Below, piece by piece: positions 24,342 through 32,605 of a stretch of 64,000 nt of DNA. The stretch is from Bacillus sp. AZ43 (GTDB lineage: Bacteria; Actinomycetota; Actinomycetes; Mycobacteriales; Geodermatophilaceae): assembly GCA_004570425.1 (NCBI GenBank), contig SPQJ01000005.1:1-64000 (forward strand). The letters are read 5' to 3'. Both the position numbers and the translations under genes were made by a program. Each line of letters begins with the position of its first letter. Position 1 is the stretch's first letter. The notes below the pieces were generated by a model. It was not told the origin of the DNA, ran no database searches, and worked only from the letters and a program-made list of their open reading frames with translations.

Positions 24342-25509
24342 GCTCGCCGCGCCGCCTGCTCCCCCGGCGTCCTCACCGGCGAGCGCGGAGGCGCTGGACG
24401 GGCTGCGTCGGGCACCTGCCCCGACCACGCGCGGGACGTCGGCGGGGCGCCTGCTGCTCCTGCTCCCCGGCGCGGTTGCCCTGCTGGCGGGGCTGGACGC
24501 CGCACTGATCCTGCTGGACCTGCCCGCCCCCGTGCGCATCGACCGGTTGCCGCAGGTGCACGGCGTGCTGCTCGTGCTCGGCTTCGTGGGCACGCTCGTC
24601 GCGCTCGAGCGGGCGGTCGCGCTGCGCCGGCCGGCCGGCTTTCTGGCCCCGGCGCTGCTCGGTCTCGGCGGCCTGCTGCTGCTTACCCCGCTGCCTCTAC
24701 GGCTGGGCCAGAGCGTGCAACTGCTCGGAACCGCGGCGTTCGTCGGCGTCTACGCGGCACTGTGGCGCCGGCAGCGCGACCACGCCGTCCTGGTGCAGGC
24801 GCTGGGCGCCGTCCTGGCCGGGGGCGCGGCCATCCTCTGGCTGGGCGGCGTCCCGGTCCCGCTGCTGCTGCCCTGGCTGGTCGGCTTCGTCGTCCTCACC
24901 ATCGGCGGCGAGCGGCTGGAACTGGCCCGGCTGGCGATGGGACCGGGAGCCGGGCCCATGCTGGTGCTGCTCGCGGCCGGTCTGCTGGCCGGCGTCGTCG
25001 CCGCACTGCTCTGGCCGGCCCCCGGGTCGGCGCTGCTCGGGGTCGCGCTGCTGGCGCTGGTCGGTTGGCTGGCGGCGCACGACGTGGCCTGGCGCACCAT
25101 CCGCGCGCAGGGTCTGACCCGCTTCATGGCCGGATGCATGCTGGCCGGCTACGTCTGGCTGGGCGTCGCGGGCGCCGTCTGGCTGCTGGGCGGGGCCGCG
25201 ACGTCGGGGTCGCGCTACGACGCGGTGGTCCACGCCGTCTTCCTCGGCTTCACGATCTCGATGATCATGGCGCACGCGCCGGTGATCCTGCCCGCGGTCC
25301 TGCGCCGGCCGCTGCCGTACCACCCCGTGCTCGTGGTGCCGGCCGTGCTGCTGCACGTCTCGCTGGTCGTGCGGTTATGGCTCGGTGACGCCCTCGGCTG
25401 GGAGATCGCGTGGCGCTGGGGCGGGGTGCTGAACATCGTCGCCGTGATGCTGTTCGTGGTCCTGGCCGTGGGTTCTGTGGTCCTGGCGTCCCGGGCGGCC
25501 CGCCGGTGA
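24334..25509 (+). CDS. NnrS-like polytopic membrane protein
   Basis: The protein is 391 aa with about 12 hydrophobic helices and starts at GTG 24334, overlapping the regulator by 8 bp. NnrS-like features are a His at the start of an early helix (LPQVHGVLLVLGFVGTLVAL) and, later, 'VVHAVFLGFTISMIMAHAPV' followed by 'RRPLPYHPVL'. NnrS proteins are haem-copper membrane proteins linked to NO tolerance in denitrifiers. It overlaps the nirK fusion by 4 bp, so the two products are probably made together and may form a complex. The family match is distant. Confidence 0.6.
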   Translation: MSELAAPPAPPASSPASAEALDGLRRAPAPTTRGTSAGRLLLLLPGAVALLAGLDAALILLDLPAPVRIDRLPQVHGVLLVLGFVGTLVALERAVALRRPAGFLAPALLGLGGLLLLTPLPLRLGQSVQLLGTAAFVGVYAALWRRQRDHAVLVQALGAVLAGGAAILWLGGVPVPLLLPWLVGFVVLTIGGERLELARLAMGPGAGPMLVLLAAGLLAGVVAALLWPAPGSALLGVALLALVGWLAAHDVAWRTIRAQGLTRFMAGCMLAGYVWLGVAGAVWLLGGAATSGSRYDAVVHAVFLGFTISMIMAHAPVILPAVLRRPLPYHPVLVVPAVLLHVSLVVRLWLGDALGWEIAWRWGGVLNIVAVMLFVVLAVGSVVLASRAARR

Positions 25510-28118
25510 GCCGGCCGACCGGGCAGGCGCGGGGATTCTGGCCGCTGCGCGACCTTCCGGTGGTGTTCTGGCTGGTCGCCACGGTGGTCGTCGCCCTGGC
25601 CCATCCCGCCCTCCCGGCGCCCCGGTGGCTCCTGATCCACCTGCTCCTGCTCGGTGCGGTCAGCCACGCGATCCTGGTGTGGAGTCGACATTTCGCCGAC
25701 GCGCTGCTCCGGACGCCGTCACGGCCGGGCGACCGGGGGTCGCAGTCGCGACGGCTGCTGTTGCTCAACGGCGGCACGCTGCTGGTGATGGCAGGCGTGA
25801 CCACGGCCGTCTGGCCGCTCACCGTCGCCGGTGCTGTCGCGGTGGCCGGCGCCGTCGTCTGGCACGGCGCCGCACTGGCCGGGCAGCTGCGCCGGTCGCT
25901 GCCGGGCCGCTTCCGGTCCACCGTCCGCTACTACCTGGCCGCCGCCGCCCTGCTGCCGGTGGGCGCGGTGCTCGGGACCCTGCTGGCGCGCGGGCTGGCC
26001 GGCCCCTGGCACGACCGCGCGATCCTCGCGCACGCCGTCGTGAACGTGCTGGGCTGGATGGGGCTGACCGTCGTCGGCACGCTGGTGACGCTCTGGCCCA
26101 CGATGCTCCGCACCCGCATCGCCGAGGACGCGGAGCGCTCGGCGCGGCGCGCCCTGCCGGTCCTCGTGGCGGGGCTCGTCGTGGCCGCCGGCGGCGCCCT
26201 GACCGCTCCCCAGTGGGTCGTCGGGCTCGGCCTGGCCGGCTACGTCGGCGGCCTGGCCGTGGTGGCCGGTGCGCTGGTGAGCACCGCGCGCAACCGGCCG
26301 CCGTCGTCCTACCCCGCCTGGTCGGTGGCTGCGGGACTGCTGTGGCTGACCGGCTGCCTGGTCGTGGCCGCGGTGTCGGTCGGGACGGCGGACACCTGGC
26401 TGGAGGCCGGCGAGCGCTTCCGCTGGCTGACGCCGTTCCTGGCCGCCGGGTTCGGCGCGCAGGTCCTGCTCGGCGCGCTGTCGTACCTGGTGCCGGTCGT
26501 GCTCCGCGGCGGGGCGGTTCCGGTGCGTGCCGCCAACGAGGTGCTCGACCGCGGCGGAGCGCTGCGGATCGCCGTCGTCAACGCGGGCCTGCTGGTCTGC
26601 GTGCTGCCCGTGCCGAGCGTGGTGCGTGTCCTCGCCTCGATGGTGGTACTCGGCGGGCTGGCGGCCTTCGTCCCCCTGCTGTTCCTGGCCATCCGGGCGA
26701 GCCGCAGCGCCAAGCGCGACGCCGAGGCCGGCGCCGAGCCGCCCCGGCCGGTCGGCCGTCCGCCCGGCCAGCTCGCGGGGCTGGCGGCAACCGGGGTGGC
26801 TGCGGTGGTGCTCGCCGTCGCGGTGGGCGTGGCCGTGGACCCGGCTGCGCTCGCCGATGTGCGCACGCTGTCCGCACCGGCGGTGGACGTGGTCGCCACG
26901 GGGCAGACGACGACGGTCCGGGTGGAGGCCGCGGCCATGCGCTTCACGCCCGACACGATCGAGGTGCCGGCGGGCGACCGGCTGGTGATCGAGCTGGTCA
27001 ACGTCGACCCGGAGACGGTGCACGACCTGGTGCTCGGGTCCGGGCCCGCCACCGACCGCCTGGGTCCGGGCGAGTCGGCGACCCTGGACGCCGGCGTCAT
27101 CGGGAGCGACGTCGACGGGTGGTGCTCGGTGGTCGGCCATCGGCAGATGGGGATGACGCTCGACGTGCGCGCGATCGGCGGCACGCCGTCCGAGGCCGAC
27201 GCTCCGCACCACCAGGACGGTCACCCCGCGGACGCCGTGAGCGCCGCGGACCGGCTCGACTTCGCCACCGCACCGTCCGACGACTTCACCGCCCACGACC
27301 CGGCGCTGCCACCGCTGACCGACGACCGCGTGCGCCGGCACACGTTCACCGTCTCGGAGGTCGAGCGCGAGGTCGCACCGGGCGTGACCCAGCAGCTGTG
27401 GACCTTCGGGGGCACCGCGCCCGGCCCGGTGCTGCACGGCCGCGTGGGCGACGTCTTCGAGATCACCCTCGTCAACGACGGCACGATCGGGCACTCCATC
27501 GACTTCCACGCCGGAGCCCTGGCACCGGACCAGCCCATGCGAACGATCGCCCCCGGCGACTCACTCGTCTACCGCTTCACCGCCACGCGGGCCGGGGTGT
27601 GGATGTACCACTGCTCGACGATGCCCATGTCGGCCCACATCGCCAACGGCATGTTCGGCGCCGTGGTGATCGAACCCCCGGACCTGGCCCCGGTGGAACG
27701 CAGCTACCTGCTGCTCCAGTCCGAGCTCTACCTGGGGCCTCAGGGTGGCACGGTGGACACGGCGAAGCTCACCGAGGAGCGACCCGACGCCGTCGTGTTC
27801 AACGGATACGCCAACCAGTACGACGCCCGACCGCTGGAGGCTCGGGTCGGCGAGCGGATCCGCATCTGGGTGCTCGACGCCGGTCCGAACCGGGCGACCA
27901 GCTTCCACGTCGTCGGCGGCCAGTTCGACACCGTCTACGCCGAGGGCGACTACCTGCTCCGACCGGGCGCCGGCGGCAGCCAGTCGCTGGCACTGACGCC
28001 GGCCCAGGGCGGGTTCGTCGAACTGTCGTTCCCGGAGGCCGGGCGCTACCCGTTCGTCTCGCACGTGATGGTCGACGCCGAGCGGGGGGCGCACGGCGTG
28101 ATCCGGGTCACCTCCTGA
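25506..28118 (+). CDS. nirK: Membrane domain-cupredoxin-copper nitrite reductase fusion
   Basis: The protein is 870 aa from GTG 25506. Residues 1-430 form a polytopic, NnrS-like domain with helix-borne histidines (WLLIHLLLLGAVSHAILVWS, LAHAVVNVLGWMGLT). Residues 460-555 are a cupredoxin with type 1 copper ligands H506, C540, H545, M548. Residues 575-870 are a two-domain NirK: type 1 H663, C703, H711, M716; type 2 H668, H702, H801; catalytic Asp D666 (HSIDFH). It should reduce nitrite to NO on the outer face, possibly drawing electrons through its own membrane and cupredoxin modules. The second catalytic His of NirK appears to be Arg (R775). Confidence 0.85.
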   Translation: MSRPTGQARGFWPLRDLPVVFWLVATVVVALAHPALPAPRWLLIHLLLLGAVSHAILVWSRHFADALLRTPSRPGDRGSQSRRLLLLNGGTLLVMAGVTTAVWPLTVAGAVAVAGAVVWHGAALAGQLRRSLPGRFRSTVRYYLAAAALLPVGAVLGTLLARGLAGPWHDRAILAHAVVNVLGWMGLTVVGTLVTLWPTMLRTRIAEDAERSARRALPVLVAGLVVAAGGALTAPQWVVGLGLAGYVGGLAVVAGALVSTARNRPPSSYPAWSVAAGLLWLTGCLVVAAVSVGTADTWLEAGERFRWLTPFLAAGFGAQVLLGALSYLVPVVLRGGAVPVRAANEVLDRGGALRIAVVNAGLLVCVLPVPSVVRVLASMVVLGGLAAFVPLLFLAIRASRSAKRDAEAGAEPPRPVGRPPGQLAGLAATGVAAVVLAVAVGVAVDPAALADVRTLSAPAVDVVATGQTTTVRVEAAAMRFTPDTIEVPAGDRLVIELVNVDPETVHDLVLGSGPATDRLGPGESATLDAGVIGSDVDGWCSVVGHRQMGMTLDVRAIGGTPSEADAPHHQDGHPADAVSAADRLDFATAPSDDFTAHDPALPPLTDDRVRRHTFTVSEVEREVAPGVTQQLWTFGGTAPGPVLHGRVGDVFEITLVNDGTIGHSIDFHAGALAPDQPMRTIAPGDSLVYRFTATRAGVWMYHCSTMPMSAHIANGMFGAVVIEPPDLAPVERSYLLLQSELYLGPQGGTVDTAKLTEERPDAVVFNGYANQYDARPLEARVGERIRIWVLDAGPNRATSFHVVGGQFDTVYAEGDYLLRPGAGGSQSLALTPAQGGFVELSFPEAGRYPFVSHVMVDAERGAHGVIRVTS

Positions 28119-28238
28119 GCCACGGCCGCTGCCGAGGCGTCGTCGCCGGCTCGCGGCACACCGGCCGGCTGACGAGCATGGAGCCAACCGGTCCGCGCCG
28201 ACGAGCGTCCGGATGGAGTCGACGGGAGGAGAGAAGGC

Positions 28239-28679
28239 ATGGCGCTCGCCACCGCCCCCGCCGGACGCGACACCACGGTCGCCGACGTGATGGTCCAGCG
28301 GCCGAAGGTCATTCCGGCCGACGTCGCCCTCCGGGAGGTGGTCGAGGTCTTCGCGGACGAGCACGTCGTCATGCTGCTGCTCACGGACGCGGGAATCTTG
28401 CGCGGCACCCTCCTGCGCGAGGACCTCCCGGCCGACGCCTCCCCCACCGACCGCGCGTTACCGCTCTCCCGACTCGAGGGCCGGCTCGTGGGGCCCGACG
28501 AGCCGGCGGACACGGTGTTCCAGCGGCTCCTCGACACCGGGGCACGACGACTCGCCGTCGTCGACGGCGGCGGGACGTTGATGGGGCTGCTCTGCCTCAA
28601 GCGCCGTCGCAACGGCTTCTGCAACGACGCCGGGATCGCGGCGCGCGCCCGTGGGAACCGTGGTGCCGGTGTGTCTTGA
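28239..28679 (+). CDS. CBS-domain protein
   Basis: The protein is 146 aa from ATG 28239, with a strong ribosome site (GGGAGGAGAG). It is one tandem CBS pair: 'TVADVMVQRPKVIPADVALR' then 'VVMLLLTDAGILRGTLLRED', and 'DEPADTVFQRLLDTGARRLAVVDGGGTLMGLL'. The C-terminal 25 residues are basic (KRRRNGF...). Such stand-alone modules bind adenine nucleotides or act as regulators. It follows nirK by 120 bp on the same strand. Confidence 0.8.
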   Translation: MALATAPAGRDTTVADVMVQRPKVIPADVALREVVEVFADEHVVMLLLTDAGILRGTLLREDLPADASPTDRALPLSRLEGRLVGPDEPADTVFQRLLDTGARRLAVVDGGGTLMGLLCLKRRRNGFCNDAGIAARARGNRGAGVS

Positions 28680-28722
28680 CGCGACCGAGCACGCGCGAAC
28701 GCCTTCATTTTCGACGGCGAAC

Positions 28723-28735
28723 ACTGTAGAAAATA
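28723..28735 (+). promoter_or_regulatory. Shared motif ACTGTAGAAAATA before a hemerythrin gene
   Basis: Matches 11 of 13 bases of the minus-strand site at 23602-23614 and lies 32 bp upstream of the hemerythrin start at 28768. The surrounding 30 bp are AT-rich for this genome, suiting a promoter or operator. Confidence 0.4.
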
Positions 28736-28767
28736 GGTGTCAGCCGTTCCGACCATGGAGGTCCGTC

Positions 28768-29235
28768 GTGACCGTCGCCCTCGAGCACCTCACCGCCGCC
28801 GCCGAGAACCACCACGAGGACCTGCGGGACCGGTTGGTCTGGTACACCGAGACGCTGATCGCCGCGGTGGCGACCCGTCAGCCGCACGAGGCCGCCCGGG
28901 CGGTCCTCCTGGAGTTCCTGCGCGACGAGCTCCTCGCGCACACCGAGGTCGAGGACGGCCTGCTCTTCACGTCTGCCGAGGGCGACCGGACGGCGCTGCT
29001 GGCGGCCGCGATGCAGGACGAGCACCGGATGGTGGCCTCGCTGGTCTGCGAGATCGAGCAGACCACCGACGCCATGGACCTGGTCATCGCGGCCGGCGCC
29101 CTGGTCGTGCTGTTCGACGTGTGCGTCCACCAGGAGAACCGGTACCTGCTGCCGGCCCTCGCCGCGGCGGGCGTGGACCTCGAGGGGTTGCTCGTGGACG
29201 TCCCGGAGATCGTTGGCGTCGGGGGCGAGCGGTGA
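28768..29235 (+). CDS. Hemerythrin HHE-domain protein
   Basis: The protein is 155 aa from GTG 28768 (TGGAGGTCC ribosome site). Di-iron ligand motifs are visible: 'AAENHHEDLRDRL', 'DELLAHTEVEDGLLF', 'AMQDEHRMVASLV', 'FDVCVHQENRYLLPAL'. This is the third hemerythrin-type gene of the island. It overlaps the cupin gene by 4 bp. It probably binds NO or O2, or repairs iron centres damaged by NO. Confidence 0.85.
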   Translation: MTVALEHLTAAAENHHEDLRDRLVWYTETLIAAVATRQPHEAARAVLLEFLRDELLAHTEVEDGLLFTSAEGDRTALLAAAMQDEHRMVASLVCEIEQTTDAMDLVIAAGALVVLFDVCVHQENRYLLPALAAAGVDLEGLLVDVPEIVGVGGER

Positions 29236-29600
29236 GCGGCCACCACCCCGTCGACCTGCGCGGCCTCGCCGAGGAGCTGCTCGCGGACGCCGCCATGCAG
29301 ACAGCCCTGCGCGCCGCGCACACGCTGCCCCATCCCGTCGACGGGCTGCGGCAGACCGTGATCGCGCTGATCGGCGGCCAGCAGCTGGCCGAGCACGAGA
29401 GCCCCGGCCCGGCCAGCCTGCACGTCCTCCGCGGCCGGGTCCGGCTCGTCGCAGGCGACGAGGAGCTGAGCCTGGAGCAGCACCAGGTGGCACCGATCCC
29501 GAACCGCCGGCACAGCCTGCAGGCCGACGACGACTCCGTGGTCCTGCTCAGCGTCGCCGTCCCCCAGCGCGCCGGGACGCCGGAACCGACCCGTCAGTAG
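29232..29600 (+). CDS. Small cupin protein
   Basis: The protein is 122 aa from GTG 29232, coupled to the hemerythrin. A single cupin barrel spans about 40-110: 'HESPGPASLHVLRGRVRLVAGDEELSLEQHQVAPIPNRRHSLQA' shows cupin motif 1 (partly) and motif 2 with 'IPNRRHSLQA'. Metal ligands are fewer than in enzymatic cupins, so a sensor or binding role is as likely as catalysis. Its stop overlaps the stop of the convergent transporter remnant. Confidence 0.75.
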   Translation: MSGHHPVDLRGLAEELLADAAMQTALRAAHTLPHPVDGLRQTVIALIGGQQLAEHESPGPASLHVLRGRVRLVAGDEELSLEQHQVAPIPNRRHSLQADDDSVVLLSVAVPQRAGTPEPTRQ

Positions 29601-29864
29601 GTGCTCACGTCGCTGCGCCCGCTGACCGCCCCCTCGCGAGCCGTCGCCTCCCGGTAGACGCTCAGCAGCATCGCCACCAGCACGGTCGCCCACACGGTGA
29701 AGGCGACCCAGACGCCGACCTCACCGACCACGCCGACCAGCGGCAGGTCGTCGGCCCGGGAGAGGTACGTGGCCGCGACCGCGTACATGCCGAGCGGGAA
29801 GACGATGCTCCACTGGGACGGCTCGTAGGTCAGCGGCACCCGGTGGGTGTGGTGGCGCCTGGGT
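29594..29864 (-). pseudogene. TDT-family transporter remnant, C-terminal part
   Basis: The minus-strand reading 'HRVPLTYEPSQWSIVFPLGM', then 'YAVAATYLSRADDLPLVGVV' and a final helix, is the end of tellurite-resistance/C4-dicarboxylate (TDT) transporters. Upstream of the 'RHHTHRV' stretch the similarity stops abruptly. The preceding part of the same protein is found on the opposite strand, directly adjoining, so a DNA inversion broke the gene. Confidence 0.7.
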
Positions 29865-30031
29865 CGCGATGGGGGCGGGGGGCCATCACCGTGCTCGCGG
29901 GCGCGCGCATCGTCGAGATGGTCGACACCCCGATGGTCGAGGCCGTCCGAGGCCTTGTGGCCGGGGTGTCGGTCAGCATCTGGCTGTTCGGCAGCTGGCT
30001 GATCCCCGTGCTCGTGGCCGCCGGCTGGTGA
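29865..30031 (+). pseudogene. TDT-family transporter remnant, inverted middle part
   Basis: The plus strand reads 'AITVLAGARIVEMVDTPMVE' followed by 'AVRGLVAGVSVSIWLFGSWL' and 'IPVLVAAGW', then a stop. In TDT transporters this segment comes immediately before the 'RH...HRVPLTYEPS' block that lies on the minus strand at 29594-29864. About 167 bp has therefore been inverted relative to the rest. The true N-terminal half was not found on either side. Confidence 0.65.
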
Positions 30032-30420
30032 GCTCGGTGCCATCACAGCACCCCACGTGCGGACAGGCGAGGTTCCGGCGGCTGCCCATGACGCCATCCA
30101 CGTACTCGGTCACTGCGCTGCGCCACTCCGCAGCGCTGGGCGGGCGGCTACCGGTCGCCCGGTCGCCCGGTCCGGTGTCGAGGTGGCACCGATGCCGCCT
30201 CTCCCCGGACCGGGGTCACTCCGCGTCAACCACAGCGCCCTGCGGTCACGAATCTTCAGGAGACGGCGGTGCCGTGGCGTACCATCGGCGTTACGCCGCG
30301 ACGAGCGGCGATCGCGGCGTCATGAAGCGGCCTCGCGACCACGGGAGATGCGCCCAGCGCAATCTTCGTCGTCGACGAGAACTCCCTCTCGCCTTCGGCC
30401 GAGCAGACAGGCCGAATCCC
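30032..30420. other. Gene-free stretch before the GAF-ANTAR cluster
   Basis: In 389 bp no ORF has recognisable similarity on either strand. A short tandem GGTCGCCC occurs near 30157-30174. It probably holds the promoter of the frameshifted GAF-ANTAR gene; the missing N-terminal half of the TDT transporter was looked for here and not found. Confidence 0.5.
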
Positions 30421-31150
30421 TTGAGCCCCCACCAACCATCGGCCGCACCCGTCACCGACGCGCAGCAGGCGTTCGCCGAACTCGGCCGACTCTCACTCAG
30501 TCAGGGATCGATGGAGTCGGTCCTGCGGCGCGTCGCCGAGCTTGCCAAGCAAGCCATCCGCGGCGTCGCAGAGGCCTCCATCACAGTGGTCATCAACGAC
30601 ACGGCCACCACGGCCGCCTACACCGGCGCGCTGGCCCTGCAACTGGACGAGACCCAGTACGGCCGCGGCTACGGTCCCTGCCTGGAGGCCGCGGTCGGGG
30701 AAGAACTCCGGGAGATCACCGACGCCCGCACCGAGATCCGCTGGCCGGGACTACGCCCACGCCTGCGTCCAGCACGGCTCGCTGAGCTCCCTGGCCGTCC
30801 CGGTCCCCGTCCATCAGACCGTCCATGCCGCCCTGAACCTCTACGCCCTCCAGGCACACGCCTTCGGCCCCGAGGCTCTAGCCGTCGCCCGCGAGTTCGC
30901 CTCCTACGCTGCCGTGGCCGTGGGGAACATGCATCTCTACGAGACCACCCGCCAGCGGGCCGAGAACCTCGAGATTGCCATGCAGAACCGTGCCGTCATC
31001 GAGCAGGCCAAAGGCATCCTGATGGCCCAACGGCGCTGCGACGCGGCGGAGGCCTTCAACATCCTCGCCGCGGCCTCCCAGCGCGCCAACCGGAAGCTCC
31101 GGGAGATCGCCGCCGCGATAGTCACCGGCGTCGCGGAACGGCCCCAGTGA
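30421..31150 (+). pseudogene. GAF-ANTAR regulator, frameshifted
   Basis: The GAF part reads from about 30421 (VTDAQQAFAELGRLSLSQGS ... GRGYGPCLEAAVGEELREIT). At 30747-30749 there is one extra G (GGG where GG would keep frame): 'TEIRWP' should run into 'DYAHACVQHGSLSSLAVPVP', which lies in the next frame. The second part holds the rest of the GAF domain and a good ANTAR (NRAVIEQAKGILMAQRRCDA ... RANRKLREIAAAIV). ANTAR proteins are RNA-binding antiterminators. A sequencing error cannot be excluded; otherwise the gene is broken. Confidence 0.7.
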
Positions 31151-31211
31151 TGCGGCCGACCGGAGAATCTGCTTCCTCATGGACCCCGGCTCAGCCTATG
31201 AGGGAAACGCC

Positions 31212-31970
31212 ATGACCGACCCTGCCGCCCGACCCGCTGACCACGTTGAGGGGGAGCCCGCGGAGCTGTCCCCCGCTCTGAGACGGATGGCCGGGCTGGT
31301 CCTGTCCCGGGAAACGGTCGACAGTGCCCTTCGACTGGTCACCACGCTGGCCGAGGTGACCCTCGCAGGCACGATGGGAGCCGGCGTCACCCTCGTCGAC
31401 GAGCACGGTAAGCGCTCGCGAGCGTCCTCCAACCAGGCCGTGGAAGCGGCCGATGGCCTCCAGTACGAACTCGACGAGGGACCGTGCCTGACCGCGTGGC
31501 GCTCGCGGCAGCTGGTGCGTATCGAGGACACCACCACCGACACCCGCTGGGCGGCGTGGAGCACCGCGGTCGGCGCCCTGGGCATGCGCTCGGTGCTGAG
31601 TACCGCCCTCGTGGTCGACGACGAAGCCATCGGCGCCATCAAGGTCTACTCCGACCGGCCGGACAACTACGACGCACACGCCGAGCGGGTGATGAGCCTG
31701 TTCGCCCAGCAGGCAGCGATCCTGCTCGCGAACACCCAGAGTCTGCAGCATGCCCGCCAGCTCAGTCGCCGGCTCACCGATGCCCTGGGCAGCCGCGACG
31801 CCATCAGCCGGGCAACGGGCATCCTCATGGCACAGGGAGCGGCCGACGCGCACGCCGCCTTCGCGCTGCTCGCCGACGCCGCCGCACGGTCGGGCCTCAC
31901 CGTCGAGGAGGTCGCCCGTGAACTCCTGACCGCGGTGGCTTCCCGGGACGCCGACCGCCTTCAAGCCTGA
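31212..31970 (+). CDS. GAF-ANTAR regulator
   Basis: The protein is 252 aa from ATG 31212 (MTDPAARPAD); an in-frame ATG at 31179 is less likely. The GAF domain spans about 35-165 ('LQYELDEGPCLTAWRSRQLV', 'SVLSTALVVDDEAIGAIKVY'). The ANTAR domain spans 180-240 ('LGSRDAISRATGILMAQGAA', 'TVEEVARELLTAV'). Such proteins sense a signal with GAF and bind paired RNA hairpins to prevent termination. It sits between a broken and an intact relative; the target is unknown. Confidence 0.85.
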   Translation: MTDPAARPADHVEGEPAELSPALRRMAGLVLSRETVDSALRLVTTLAEVTLAGTMGAGVTLVDEHGKRSRASSNQAVEAADGLQYELDEGPCLTAWRSRQLVRIEDTTTDTRWAAWSTAVGALGMRSVLSTALVVDDEAIGAIKVYSDRPDNYDAHAERVMSLFAQQAAILLANTQSLQHARQLSRRLTDALGSRDAISRATGILMAQGAADAHAAFALLADAAARSGLTVEEVARELLTAVASRDADRLQA

Positions 31971-31985
31971 CGAGGAGGCGGTTCC

Positions 31986-32324
31986 ATGGACACCGACGAC
32001 CGACACAATCTCTGCGAGAACGCACGAGTGCGGGGGGAACTGACAGTCCAGGAGCTCTGGCTGCGCTACGTGGCGCTAGGCGGAAACCACGACGAGTTCG
32101 ACATCGATGGCTACCTCCAGGGCGTTCTCCCCCTCGACGAGCTCGAGCGGGACATCCTCGCCGTCGCTCTGAACGAGCGACTCGACGAGATCTACCGGGC
32201 GGCCCGCCTGCCCGTTGCCAGGACCATGCCCGACGCCTCCGGTAGCAGCCCTCTGCCAGGCGTCGTCAAGGAGCTGATCGACAGGTACCAGTCGAGCTCT
32301 GGCGCCACCGGAGAACCCGACTGA
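31986..32324 (+). CDS. Hypothetical protein within the GAF-ANTAR cluster
   Basis: The protein is 112 aa, 15 bp after the preceding GAF-ANTAR stop and probably co-transcribed. It is acidic and helical, with 'LTVQELWLRYVALGGNHDEFDIDGYLQGVLPLDELERDILA' in the middle. No membrane helix or cysteine pattern was seen. I do not recognise the family; small proteins of this kind often accompany GAF-ANTAR genes in actinobacteria. Confidence 0.65.
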   Translation: MDTDDRHNLCENARVRGELTVQELWLRYVALGGNHDEFDIDGYLQGVLPLDELERDILAVALNERLDEIYRAARLPVARTMPDASGSSPLPGVVKELIDRYQSSSGATGEPD

Positions 32325-32605
32325 CCACCGCCCGCCGCCCCCCTCGCGCGCTACCGGTGAACCCGGCGACCTCCTCGTCCGTGGGTAGACCATGACCACC
32401 CTCCGCGCCGTCCTCGACAGGTAACGGCAGGCTGCGCTGGAAGGCAGGTGGGCAGTCTGCTGACCGCTGGCGGTTGGGGGTTTGGTGGGCGGGGGCTCGT
32501 CCAGCGCGGACGCCGGGGCCCCCGCCGCGCGGTCGTCGTGGCCTATGCCGTTGGTCCGCCACTCCATTCGGGCCCCCGGGCCCGCCGCGCCGGTAGGTTC
32601 CGCTT

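Noticed and set aside
24334-25509. NorB (nitric oxide reductase) identity for the polytopic protein
   Set aside because: The paired-histidine helices and conserved Glu of haem-copper NO reductases are not visible; the pattern is closer to NnrS.
25719-27509. 596-codon antisense ORF under nirK
   Set aside because: Its product is His/Arg/Gln-rich noise, while the plus-strand frame carries complete copper-site motifs.
10135-29600. Recent transfer shown by base composition
   Set aside because: By eye the island genes are as GC-rich as the flanks; only local AT-rich patches stand out, so composition alone gives no clear donor signal.
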